NCBI GenBank assembly: GCA_002314145.1
Contig: DCCG01000004.1
Span: forward strand, 1 to 64,000
Length of the DNA stretch: 64,000 nucleotides
Source: Thalassolituus sp. UBA1087
GTDB lineage: Bacteria; Pseudomonadota; Gammaproteobacteria; Pseudomonadales; Oceanobacteraceae
Direction of reading: 5' to 3'
Shown here: one piece after another, positions 33,015 through 41,521 of the stretch
Numbering within the stretch: position 1 is the first letter of the stretch
How the letters are laid out: each line of letters starts with the position of its first letter
Translations under genes and position numbers: made by a program
The notes under the pieces: model-generated
Databases searched by the model: none
Told to the model about the DNA's origin: nothing
Seen by the model: the letters and a program-made list of their open reading frames with translations, nothing else

Positions 33015-33884
33015 ATGCACAACAGCAGCGGACCTGAGCACAGTGGTGACAGCCGCCGGGTGGCGTATCAGGGCACATCAGGGGCCTATTCTCATCTGGC
33101 CTGCCGGCGGGTGTTTCCGGATTGGGAAGCGGTCGCCTGTGATGATTTTCTCAGTGCGCTGGAGCTGGTGGCGAATGGCTTTGCTGAGCGCGCCATGATT
33201 CCGCTGGAAAACTCCACCGCCGGGCGGGTGGAAGAAATCTACCGGCTGATTCCCCGCACCTCCCTGTTTGTCACCGCCGAGCATTTTGAACCCATTAATC
33301 ATTGCTTGCTGGCGCTGCCGGGGGCATCACTGGCCAATATTGAAAGAGTGGCGTCGCATCCCCAGGCTTTGGCACAGTGCCATCAGCGCATCACCAATCT
33401 GGGCATGAAGGCCGTCGCCGCCATGGATACGGCGATGGAAGCCGAAGCCCTGAGCCTGAGTGGTGACCGCAGTCGTGCGGCTATTGCTTCGGAATTGGCG
33501 GCTGAACTTTATGGCCTGGAAATACTGCACGAAAACTTTCAGGACGTCATGGGAAACACCACCCGTTTTCTGGTGTTCAGCCGCGAAGCTGAGCATCAGG
33601 AATATCAGCAGGGGGTGAATTATGTCACCAGTCTGATGTTCTCAGTCCGTAATATCCCGGCGGCTTTGTATAAAGCACTGGGAGGCTTCGCGACTAACGG
33701 CGTTAACCTGTTGAAACTGGAAAGTTATATGGATGGCGGCACCATGAAGGTCAGCCATTTTCATATGGATATACAGGGGCATCCGCAGCAACATAATATG
33801 CTGCTGGCACTGGAAGAGCTGGATTACTTTGCCGGTGATGTCCGTATCCTGGGTAGCTATCCGGCCCACGATTACCGCGCCTGA
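33015..33884 (+). CDS. pheA: Monofunctional prephenate dehydratase with ACT domain
   Basis: A 289-residue enzyme converting prephenate to phenylpyruvate for phenylalanine synthesis. The catalytic domain runs AYQGTSGAYSHLA (about residue 17) to the TRF motif GNTTRFLVF (about 184), with PLENSTAG near 63 and ASELAAELYGL near 160. The C-terminal ACT domain reads LLKLESYMDGG...HFHMDIQGHP and ends LGSYPAH. It lacks the chorismate mutase domain of the gammaproteobacterial P-protein, and has ESYM where P-proteins have the Phe-binding ESRP; both are features of the alphaproteobacterial type. It starts after GGAGA. Its end overlaps the converging glucosidase gene by 13 bases. Confidence 0.93.
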   Translation: MHNSSGPEHSGDSRRVAYQGTSGAYSHLACRRVFPDWEAVACDDFLSALELVANGFAERAMIPLENSTAGRVEEIYRLIPRTSLFVTAEHFEPINHCLLALPGASLANIERVASHPQALAQCHQRITNLGMKAVAAMDTAMEAEALSLSGDRSRAAIASELAAELYGLEILHENFQDVMGNTTRFLVFSREAEHQEYQQGVNYVTSLMFSVRNIPAALYKALGGFATNGVNLLKLESYMDGGTMKVSHFHMDIQGHPQQHNMLLALEELDYFAGDVRILGSYPAHDYRA

Positions 33885-35527
33885 TGACAGGCATCCGGAT
33901 CGCGGGGCTGATCAGCTGATAAAACCCGCCGTATTACCACCGCCTGACACGGATTTAACCTTATGCTGCGGTCACTGAATGTGGCTGCCTGAGGCTGGTT
34001 ATTTAAATCGATCATATATTCATTGCTTAATTCTGCTCTGTCCGGCAAAGGGAGCAGGCTGGCGCCTTGTGGCCGGGCGGAAAAATTGAGCAGAATTATC
34101 AGGTGTTCATCCTCATAACAGCGCTCATACGCCAGAATATCGGACGCTGATGGCAGTAAGCGCTGGCTTCCCCGGCGCAGCGCCGGGCTCGCTTTACGGT
34201 AATGAATTAACGTCCGGTACCAGTTCAGCAGACTGTCAGGCTGGTTCTGCTGGTATGCCACACTGTGTTGTTGCTGTGGTTCATTCGGTAGCCAGGCAGC
34301 GGCCGGTGAAAAGTCCTGCGGGTGGCCAGACCACATCATCGGCCGGCGACAGCCATCGCGGCCCGGATGCAATGGCCAGTAGCGTAATCCTACCGGATCC
34401 TGCATGCGCTGTTTGGGCACCCGCTGTTCAGGCATACCGGTTTCTTCTCCGTAATATAAAAATGGCGTGCCACGCAGAGTCAGCAGTAATGTGGCGAGCA
34501 GTTTCATGCGCAGGGCCTGATGGCGGCCTTTATAGCGCCCGCTGTGACGCATAAAATCGTGGTTGGAGAGCGTGTAGTTGGGCCAGTTGTCTGGCCCTAA
34601 TAAGGTTTCCCAACGCTGAATCACCGCACGGAAAGCGGCTGCCGAAAAAGGCTGGTGAAAAAAATCGAAATTAAACGCCAGGTGCAGTTCGTCATTATCG
34701 CCATAATAACTGGCGGGCAGGGCGCTGAGTGTTTTTTGCTGCTGCATAATTTCACCGACCATCATCCGCCGTGGCCAGCGGTCAACCCATTGCCGCAGTT
34801 CCTGCAGCAGCGGATGCATCTCCGCCTGATCACGATCGTAGAGGTGATTCTGACGGTCATACGGACGGCCAATACGAAACCAGTCCACCGGGTTGCTGCG
34901 CAGCCGGGCATCTTTATAAAACAGATTAATCACGTCGAGGCGGAAACCATCCACGCCTTTATTCAGCCAGAAAGCCATGATGTCTTTAACCGCCTGTTTC
35001 ACCGCCGGGTGGCGCCAGTTCAGATCCGGCTGCTGAGGCAGAAAAGAATGAAAATACCAGGCATCCCTCTGTGGCTGGTAGGTCCAGCCTTTGCCGCCCA
35101 GACAGCCCAGCCAGTTGTTCGGCGGCTCACTGCCTTCATGCCAGATGTACCAGCCGGCTTTGTCGGAGCTGGCATCACAGGAGGCCTGAAACCAGGGATG
35201 CTGATCGGATGTGTGGTTGACCACCAGATCGAGAATAATGCGGATATTGCGTTGGTGTGCCTGTGCAATCAGCTGGTCAAAATCGTCCATGGTGCCGAAT
35301 ACCGGATCAATGGCACAGTAGTCGCTGATATCGTAGCCAAAGTCGCACATCGGCGAGGGGTAAAATGGCGACAGCCAGACAGCGTCGATGCCGAGCGATT
35401 GACTGGTGCCATCGTTAAGATAATCGAGGCGCTGAATCAGGCCGCGCAGATCACCGATACCATCGTTATTACTGTCCTGAAAACTGCGCGGATAGACCTG
35501 ATAAACAACGCCTTCTTTCCACCACAT
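33872..35527 (-). CDS. GH13 alpha-glucosidase
   Basis: A 551-residue alpha-glucosidase of the oligo-1,6-glucosidase/sucrose-isomerase clan. It begins WWKEGVVYQVYPRSFQDSNNDGIGDL. Catalytic residues are nucleophile D198 (GVDGFRLDVIN), acid/base E259 (VGEI) and stabiliser D324 (SNHD). There is no signal peptide, so it works in the cytoplasm on imported oligosaccharides. FLYYGEETGMP and PLHPGRDGCRRPM are family hallmarks. Substrate cannot be fixed from sequence (maltose, isomaltose, sucrose or a glucosylated solute). It overlaps the pheA end, tail to tail, by 13 bases. Confidence 0.9.
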   Translation of the reverse strand: MWWKEGVVYQVYPRSFQDSNNDGIGDLRGLIQRLDYLNDGTSQSLGIDAVWLSPFYPSPMCDFGYDISDYCAIDPVFGTMDDFDQLIAQAHQRNIRIILDLVVNHTSDQHPWFQASCDASSDKAGWYIWHEGSEPPNNWLGCLGGKGWTYQPQRDAWYFHSFLPQQPDLNWRHPAVKQAVKDIMAFWLNKGVDGFRLDVINLFYKDARLRSNPVDWFRIGRPYDRQNHLYDRDQAEMHPLLQELRQWVDRWPRRMMVGEIMQQQKTLSALPASYYGDNDELHLAFNFDFFHQPFSAAAFRAVIQRWETLLGPDNWPNYTLSNHDFMRHSGRYKGRHQALRMKLLATLLLTLRGTPFLYYGEETGMPEQRVPKQRMQDPVGLRYWPLHPGRDGCRRPMMWSGHPQDFSPAAAWLPNEPQQQHSVAYQQNQPDSLLNWYRTLIHYRKASPALRRGSQRLLPSASDILAYERCYEDEHLIILLNFSARPQGASLLPLPDRAELSNEYMIDLNNQPQAATFSDRSIRLNPCQAVVIRRVLSADQPRDPDACHQAR

Positions 35528-35617
35528 GCTCCGGCTCCGCGGCTGATTTCCTGAGGTGGAATTATCAGCGCCGGCGTGTGACAGTTTCGTGAATCAGTGC
35601 GGATCAGTACGCAGCTT

Positions 35618-38338
35618 TTACAACCACTTTTCCAGTGTACTGAGCAGGGTATCGCGCCTTACCGGTTTGGCAATAAAATCATCAAAGCCAGCCTCTTTGG
35701 CTTTATGCTGGTATTCCGGTAATACATGGGCGGTTAATGCCAGTATCGGGCATTCCGGAAAGTCATCGCTGTCACGAATACAGCGGGTGGCTTCAAAACC
35801 GTCCATAACCGGCATTTCACAGTCCATCAGAATCAGGTCCGGTCTGTGTTGTTCTGAATGCCAGGCATGAACGACGGCCTGACCATCATTAAATATCAGG
35901 CACGGATAGCCCAGATGACGGAGCATGCCGGTAATAACTTTCTGATTGACCAGATTATCTTCTGCCACCCAGATTAACAGCGACTCTTTTGCCGACGCTG
36001 ACACTGTTAACGCCGGCTGTTCGCTGGTTATGGGGAAAGCCGGCGTTTCGCTGTTCAGCTCAGGTGCGAACAGACGGTTGAACAGACACAGAGTATTCAG
36101 CGGGCGCGTTACGATTTCTGTATTGGGCGGATGCGGTATTTCAGTATCCTGAATACACAGGGTTCTGGTTGCTGCTGCGACGGGCAGAGTATCCGTAATA
36201 ATCAGATCGGGCGCTGATGAGTGTTGTGCGGTAATGCATTCATGCCCCAGACTGGTTAAAAACTGCCTGGTCACCTGCGCTTCATCATCGTGACTCAGCT
36301 GAACCTGCACCTTAAGAGCCGGTTGTTGGCCGGCCGTTAAGGCTCCGCTGGCACGGATATTTTTCAGGGTCAGACAGAACTCTGTGCCTTCTTCCGGTTC
36401 ACTGTTTACGCTGATATCGCCACCCAGCAATATGGCCAGTTTTTTACTGATGCTGAGACCCAGCCCGGTGCCGCCGTAATTGCGCGATGTGGATGCGTCG
36501 GCCTGACTGAAATGTTCAAACAAACGGGTTTTAAATTCTTCCGCAATGCCGATACCTGTGTCTTTTACACAGATATTCACCGAGTCGGCACTGGTTTTAA
36601 CGGTCAGCAGTACATAGCCACTATCGGTAAATTTAACCGCGTTGCTCAGCAGGTTGCTGATAATCTGCCGTAAACGGGTGGAGTCAGAGTGAATGTAGCG
36701 ATACAGGGGAAGCTCTGCATTAACGATTAAACGCAGGCCTTTTTCCCGCGCCTGACGGGCGTACAGATTCACGCAGTCACGGATCAGGGCATGCAGATCA
36801 ATATCACGCAGCTCCAGCTGCAGCTTACCGGAATTCATTTTCGATAAATCGAGAATATCATTGACAATGGTCAGCAGGGATTCACCGGAACTGTTAATGG
36901 TTTCTACATAGCGTTGCTGCTGTTGATCCAGACGGGTATCACGCAATAGTTGCAACATCCCCAGAACACCGTTCAATGGGGTACGGATTTCGTGACTCAT
37001 GGTGGCCAGAAACGCTGATTTGGCTTCGTTTTCCGCTTCTGTTTTCTGACGTTTGATTTCCGATTCCTGCATCAGAAAACGCGCTTTGATGGAATCGCGC
37101 TGAGCTTCCAGTAAGCGTTTTTCGGTTTTCATATTTTCCAGCTTGGCTTCATGAAAACGCAATGCAATCCCGAGGCTGTGGGCGGTGACCATAACCAGGG
37201 AGCCAATATGGGCGGAATAATTGATCAGAGGTGTCAGCTCGACCAGCCCCTGTTTGGCCAGTGAGTGAAAAAAGACCCCCATCAGAATGCTGGTCCAGCC
37301 GGTGATATAAAGAATATTGGACGGAGAGGGGCGCAGCAGCACAATAATAACGCCGATCAGCAGCGTTGACAGGGTGGCGAATAATGCCTGAAAAATAACC
37401 GACTCAATGGCCAGCTGGTGTGGCAGTACCAGCGTACCCAGCAACGCGATGGCTGACAGCAGAATGGTCAGAATACTGAGACGGGATAACCAGATCTGCT
37501 TTTTCAGATCGGCGTAAAGAAAATACCGCGCGAACAGGCAGGCAAACAGACCGGACGCTGATGCCGATACATTAATCATCCGTTCCTGCAGCCATAATGA
37601 ATCGTTAAACAGGTATTGGTAACCAATGCCACTCAGGGAAATAAAAAACACCAGATAGGTCAGCACATGGCCAACAAAAGCGAGCGCGTAAGCTTCGCGG
37701 GTGGTGACATAAATAAATGAGTTATACAGCACCACCGACACCAGCAGACCGATAAAAGCACCGATCACTATGTACTCATTGGTGGCCTGATGGTGGTACG
37801 TCTCATCGTGCCAGAAGTAGAGAGGAAACTGCATGCTGCCCCCGGTGGCCACCCGGAAATACAGGCGGTATTGCCCCGGCTGCAGTGGTGGCAGGGGCGT
37901 AGCGAACTCGCGCAGCTTCAGCGGCCGGTCAGCAAACGGCAGGGTGTCGCCCATACGGGTATGAAATACCACCTGGTCGTTGCGCAGCAGATAAAGATCA
38001 ATGGTGTCCAGCAGAGGCAGTGCAATATTGGCCAGCAGGTCATTGGTGGGCTCGCGCACATCCAGGGTTAAGCGGAACCAGACCGGATAATGGCGCAGAC
38101 CATAATTGGGAATGCCTGAGGTGGACGTCTGCCAGTCGACATCATCCGCCGGCAGTTGTGTGTCGTCCGGGCGGGAACGGGATTCTTTATAAACATCCAG
38201 ATAATGGCCCAGGGGTTGTCCCTGAGGCATAACACCGTCGCCAATGGGTAACGCCGGTGCCGCCCCGGCGGGCAGCACTGAGAATAACAACCACAGCAGC
38301 CCGGCCAGCAGGCTGAGACGCTTACTCCTGGTTGTCAT
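35618..38338 (-). CDS. Hybrid sensor histidine kinase, 7TMR-DISM type, with receiver
   Basis: A 906-residue membrane sensor. It has a signal peptide (to about 27), a periplasmic 7TMR-DISMED2 beta-jellyroll (about 40-180), seven membrane helices (about 188-395), a helical linker and HisKA with H449 (ATMSHEIRTPLNG). HATPase boxes follow: NLLSNAVKFTD near 562-572, DTGIGI near 593 and GTGLGLSI near 623. Residues ~675-760 look like a receiver without usable acidic residues (pseudo-receiver), and the terminal receiver carries phosphoacceptor D839 (LILMDCEMPVMDG) and K891 (IAKPV). DISM domains are thought to bind carbohydrates. Its start overlaps the upstream AraC-type gene by 17 bases, so it may act with it. 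No Hpt partner is nearby. Confidence 0.9.
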   Translation of the reverse strand: MTTRSKRLSLLAGLLWLLFSVLPAGAAPALPIGDGVMPQGQPLGHYLDVYKESRSRPDDTQLPADDVDWQTSTSGIPNYGLRHYPVWFRLTLDVREPTNDLLANIALPLLDTIDLYLLRNDQVVFHTRMGDTLPFADRPLKLREFATPLPPLQPGQYRLYFRVATGGSMQFPLYFWHDETYHHQATNEYIVIGAFIGLLVSVVLYNSFIYVTTREAYALAFVGHVLTYLVFFISLSGIGYQYLFNDSLWLQERMINVSASASGLFACLFARYFLYADLKKQIWLSRLSILTILLSAIALLGTLVLPHQLAIESVIFQALFATLSTLLIGVIIVLLRPSPSNILYITGWTSILMGVFFHSLAKQGLVELTPLINYSAHIGSLVMVTAHSLGIALRFHEAKLENMKTEKRLLEAQRDSIKARFLMQESEIKRQKTEAENEAKSAFLATMSHEIRTPLNGVLGMLQLLRDTRLDQQQQRYVETINSSGESLLTIVNDILDLSKMNSGKLQLELRDIDLHALIRDCVNLYARQAREKGLRLIVNAELPLYRYIHSDSTRLRQIISNLLSNAVKFTDSGYVLLTVKTSADSVNICVKDTGIGIAEEFKTRLFEHFSQADASTSRNYGGTGLGLSISKKLAILLGGDISVNSEPEEGTEFCLTLKNIRASGALTAGQQPALKVQVQLSHDDEAQVTRQFLTSLGHECITAQHSSAPDLIITDTLPVAAATRTLCIQDTEIPHPPNTEIVTRPLNTLCLFNRLFAPELNSETPAFPITSEQPALTVSASAKESLLIWVAEDNLVNQKVITGMLRHLGYPCLIFNDGQAVVHAWHSEQHRPDLILMDCEMPVMDGFEATRCIRDSDDFPECPILALTAHVLPEYQHKAKEAGFDDFIAKPVRRDTLLSTLEKWL

Positions 38339-39347
38339 AGTGTCCCCTCCGCTGCTGCAGGCGATATTCGCCGGGCGTCAGGCCGATCCACTTGCGGAAG
38401 GCGCGGTGGAAGGTGCTGGTTTCGGTATAACCGAGATAATCAGCAATTTCGCGGATGCTGCTGTCCTGCCGTGCCAGACGCAGGCTGGCTTCCTGCAGGC
38501 GGCATTCGTCTTTCAGTTTCTGAAACGAGGTCTGTTCTTCGTGCAGGCGGCGGCGCAGCGTGGCACCGGAAATCCCCAGCAATGCTGCACTGGTCGCCAG
38601 GTCCGGCAATTCAGCAATATCATAACGGCGGAACAGCTGGCGTATACGGCCGGTGGTGCTCTCGTGCGGGGTTGGCCGGGCGAGCAGATCCGCCGGCGAA
38701 TGGCGTAAAAACGCCCGTAACGACGCCGGTGTCTGGCTGACCGGCAGGGCCAGACAGGTGCGGGGGATAAGCAGGTAAGTGGCGGTCTGGTTAAACCGCA
38801 CCGGGGTGGCGAACAGGTCCTGATACAGCGCCGCGTGAGGGGGCGCAGGGTAAGCACAGCCCACGGATAACAGCGGAATACCCTGACCGACCAGCCAGCT
38901 GCTGAGACGATGCCAGATCACCAGCAGGGATTCACTGAGGAAATGATCCGGGTCGAGTTCGCTGTGCATCTGCAGCTCGATACGGGTGGTCTGGCCGTCC
39001 TGGCTGATCTCTATGCCAGGTACGCCGTTAAACAACTGATAAAACCGGCGGCCGCGATGCAGGGCGTGTCCCAGCGTGGAACAGCTGATAATGGCTTTGC
39101 ACATCATCGCAAAGGTTCCGTAATGGCTGGGCGTGGGATACAGGCCCATCAGTTCGTCATTGGTCAGCCGCCAGAAACTGTCCATCAGGCGGGTGTAGTC
39201 TGTGGCGGTCAGCGTTGCGTCCGGGTCGGCAAGGCAATCCGCCACCAGTCCGGCGTGGCTGAGCAGCTGTGCCGGGCTGTAGCCGAGACGCTGCAGGCCT
39301 TTCAGCGGTGCATCAATAAAGGGACGCGGAATCGGATGGTCAGCCAT
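38322..39347 (-). CDS. AraC-family transcriptional regulator (OruR-like)
   Basis: A 341-residue regulator. The N-terminal PF12625-type ligand domain (LKGLQRLGYSPAQLLSHAGL onward) is followed by two helix-turn-helix motifs at the C-terminus: DLATSAALLGISGATLRRRLHEEQTSFQKLKDECR and the AraC signature IREIADYLGYTETSTFHRAFRKWIGLTPGEYR. The longest frame starts at 39419, but ATG 39347 follows AAGG at good spacing and begins a normal N-terminus. It is translationally coupled to the sensor kinase (17-base overlap), which is unusual because AraC proteins are not phosphorelay targets. The inducer is unknown. Confidence 0.88.
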   Translation of the reverse strand: MADHPIPRPFIDAPLKGLQRLGYSPAQLLSHAGLVADCLADPDATLTATDYTRLMDSFWRLTNDELMGLYPTPSHYGTFAMMCKAIISCSTLGHALHRGRRFYQLFNGVPGIEISQDGQTTRIELQMHSELDPDHFLSESLLVIWHRLSSWLVGQGIPLLSVGCAYPAPPHAALYQDLFATPVRFNQTATYLLIPRTCLALPVSQTPASLRAFLRHSPADLLARPTPHESTTGRIRQLFRRYDIAELPDLATSAALLGISGATLRRRLHEEQTSFQKLKDECRLQEASLRLARQDSSIREIADYLGYTETSTFHRAFRKWIGLTPGEYRLQQRRGHYDNQE

Positions 39348-39437
39348 GCTGCACCTTGCTCTCTGCCTGTTGATCGACTGGTCAGAAAGCAGTTTGGCCT
39401 GAAAGCTCGTGCAGAGCAAACTGTCTGAGCATATTGG

Positions 39438-40397
39438 CTAGGGCTGATGAATGCATATCCGGTTGCCACCCTCCTGGCGAGCCTGCATCAGGGCGGTTTC
39501 TGCGGCCTGAATCCAGGCAGCGCTGTCACTGAAATCCTGCTGGAAGCGGGCGATGCCGAGACTCAGAGTACAGCTGACACCGGCCGGTAAGCCGGACTGA
39601 TTAACCACGGAAGAAAGCTCGTGAATGCGTTGGGCAAACACGCCGGCTTCCTCTTCGTCGGTGTCGACCAGCAAGGCCGCAAAGGTTTCACCATCATAAC
39701 GACACACCTGATCCGTGCGGCGCAGAGTCTGCAGCAGGCCGTCAGCTAAGGTTTTCAGAAGGTGATCGCCGGCCGGGTGACCATGCAGTACGTTGATCTG
39801 GCGGAAATCATCGATTTCAAACAGCACCAGCGTGCTGGGGTGTACCGAACGCTGACAGCGCGCGTATTCCCGGGTGGCTTCCTGCAGCCAGTATGGCCGG
39901 TTAAGCAGGCCGGTTAACAGATCGGTACGGTTGCGCTCTGTCAGTGACTGCAGGGCGGTTTCGGCATCGGCCCGGCTGACCGCTATATCGGTGACGTCGT
40001 AAACGATGAGACAGATATGGTTGACCTGACGGTCGATGGACTGCAGCGGAATGATGCTGGTGTTCTGGTACATAACCGATGCCCGGCCAGTAATCGGACG
40101 GTAGTTTTTAAAGCGGAACAAATACGGCCGCTGCTCCCAGATGGTGAATGTCCGGGTTTTCAGCTCGAATACGGGTTCGGCTTTTTTGGTAAACCAGTCC
40201 TGTGGAATTTCAGGGAACAGAGAAAACAGGTTTTCGCCGCGGGCGACCTGAGGGCTGAGGCCACTGTGGCTTTCCATAAAGCCGTTCCATAACTGAATAT
40301 CATACTGGCGGTCCAGCACCACCAGACCGACGTCGATATTCTGCAGAATGTCCATCAGCCAGTGGATATCACCTAACTCTATATTTGCATCACTCAT
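39438..40397 (-). CDS. PAS-GGDEF protein with degenerate GGDEF site
   Basis: A 319-residue cytoplasmic protein. A PAS domain covers residues ~14-135 (IDVGLVVLDRQYDIQLWNGFMESHSG), and a short helix leads to a GGDEF domain at about 155-315. The metal Asp region FEIDDFRQIN (near 194) and GHPAGDHLL are kept, but the signature is R-Y-D235-G-E-T-F in place of RYGGDEF. The first Gly and the catalytic Glu are therefore replaced. It may be inactive, a GTP/c-di-GMP sensor, or a weak cyclase. It follows a CheC-type phosphatase (eight-base gap) and a CheY-type receiver, so the three are probably one module. Confidence 0.88.
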   Translation of the reverse strand: MSDANIELGDIHWLMDILQNIDVGLVVLDRQYDIQLWNGFMESHSGLSPQVARGENLFSLFPEIPQDWFTKKAEPVFELKTRTFTIWEQRPYLFRFKNYRPITGRASVMYQNTSIIPLQSIDRQVNHICLIVYDVTDIAVSRADAETALQSLTERNRTDLLTGLLNRPYWLQEATREYARCQRSVHPSTLVLFEIDDFRQINVLHGHPAGDHLLKTLADGLLQTLRRTDQVCRYDGETFAALLVDTDEEEAGVFAQRIHELSSVVNQSGLPAGVSCTLSLGIARFQQDFSDSAAWIQAAETALMQARQEGGNRICIHQP

Positions 40398-40405
40398 GGC
40401 TTGGC

Positions 40406-41029
40406 CTAGTCCAGCAGGTAGTTAATTTTGTCGTTCAGTTTGATGACCGAATCTTCGGTAAACAGCAGCAACAGGTCACAGTCAATATTGACGTGTTCCA
40501 GGGTATAGTGAATTTCGATGGCGAGGGTTTTCGTCCATTGGTGATTGCCCGGTTTCAGCAGGTCTTCAACTTTGCAGTGCTGACCGAGAATTACCGGATG
40601 CCCCTGATTAAAATGAATTTCCAGCTGTTCTCCGATGCCCTGAATGCAGGCCCCGATCAGCAATGAACTGACATCCATCAGCAATTCCATTTCTGCAAAG
40701 CGGTCCAGTTCGCCCGGATAGTTCATCAGCGTTGAGAGGTCATGAAAACTGGTGTCGTTAAACAACAGCAGGGCCTCGCCGGCGATTCCGGAACCTATAA
40801 AGCCCTGGCAGACAGCCGACATGGCAGATTCGTCTTCGACTTCCTGAATCGCCATACGCAGATCATTGGCTTCAATCAGATTGACCTTGGGAATGGGTAA
40901 CACCACATAGGCATCCAGCAAACGGGCCAGCCGGTCGGCGGCCTGGCCCATGGCAACGTTGGTGAGTTCCTGATAACAATCACGCTGGTCTTCATTCAGG
41001 TCGACGACGGGCTGAGTCTGAGTATTCAT
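40406..41029 (-). CDS. CheC/CheX-type phosphatase-like protein
   Basis: A 207-residue CheC-family protein. The CheY-phosphatase motif is exact: D17-x3-E21-x2-N24-x22-P47. The second half, where CheC has a repeat of the motif, reads MDVSSLLIGA and has lost the Glu and Asn, leaving one active site. CheC enzymes dephosphorylate CheY-P. The longest frame reaches 41089 and overlaps the receiver gene, but ATG 41029 follows GGGAGG and lies one base after the receiver stop. The likely partner is therefore the adjacent single-domain receiver. No chemotaxis cluster surrounds it. Confidence 0.87.
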   Translation of the reverse strand: MNTQTQPVVDLNEDQRDCYQELTNVAMGQAADRLARLLDAYVVLPIPKVNLIEANDLRMAIQEVEDESAMSAVCQGFIGSGIAGEALLLFNDTSFHDLSTLMNYPGELDRFAEMELLMDVSSLLIGACIQGIGEQLEIHFNQGHPVILGQHCKVEDLLKPGNHQWTKTLAIEIHYTLEHVNIDCDLLLLFTEDSVIKLNDKINYLLD

Positions 41030-41030
41030 A

Positions 41031-41405
41031 TCAGCCTCCCGCCATAATGCCGTATTCGCTGAGGATGGCCCGGGCCTTGTCAGCGTCAATCGGTTTTTTG
41101 ATAAAAGCCATGGCCCCCAGTGCTTTCACCCGTTCCTGGGCGTCGGGCTGAATATCGCCGGAAACCACAATCACCATCGCCGGCAGGTCGTCACGGCGGA
41201 TGGTCTCCAGCACACCGTAGCCGTCGAGGTTAGGCATGGTAAGGTCGAGAAAAACCACTTCCCCTTTGCCGGCCCGGATGGCTTCCAGTCCCTCAATGCC
41301 GTCAGCGGCAAAGTGAACTTCGACATCCCATTCCGGGGGGATTGCCCGCGCCATCTGTTTGCGGGCGAAACTTGAGTCGTCGCAGATTAAAATGTTGGTA
41401 GCCAT
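41031..41405 (-). CDS. Single-domain response regulator (CheY-like)
   Basis: A 124-residue receiver with all active-site residues: acidic pair D9/D10 (LICDDSS), phosphoacceptor D54 (FLDLTMP), S82 (VVSGD) and K104 (KKP). There is no output domain. It is the first gene of a three-gene minus-strand run with the CheC-type phosphatase and the PAS-GGDEF protein. Its kinase is not adjacent; the hybrid kinase at 35.6-38.3 kb is a possible but unproven source. Confidence 0.92.
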   Translation of the reverse strand: MATNILICDDSSFARKQMARAIPPEWDVEVHFAADGIEGLEAIRAGKGEVVFLDLTMPNLDGYGVLETIRRDDLPAMVIVVSGDIQPDAQERVKALGAMAFIKKPIDADKARAILSEYGIMAGG

Positions 41406-41521
41406 AACCTAACTTCGGAAGAGTGAAAAACCGGTAATGACTCTAAGTAGTAGTTGGCGGCGGGCTATTGAGCAAATTATTGGAACCCGGCCGGCGTCTG
41501 CTTCTGCGGCCGGGGAGGGTG

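Noticed and set aside
32911..33198. Possible leader peptide and longer frame ahead of pheA
   Set aside because: It is not enriched in Phe codons before the hairpin and runs out of frame into pheA, so it is not a classical pheL-type leader.
34655..35554. A 299-residue plus-strand open frame opposite the alpha-glucosidase
   Set aside because: The minus-strand gene carries the full GH13 catalytic triad; the plus frame has no motif.
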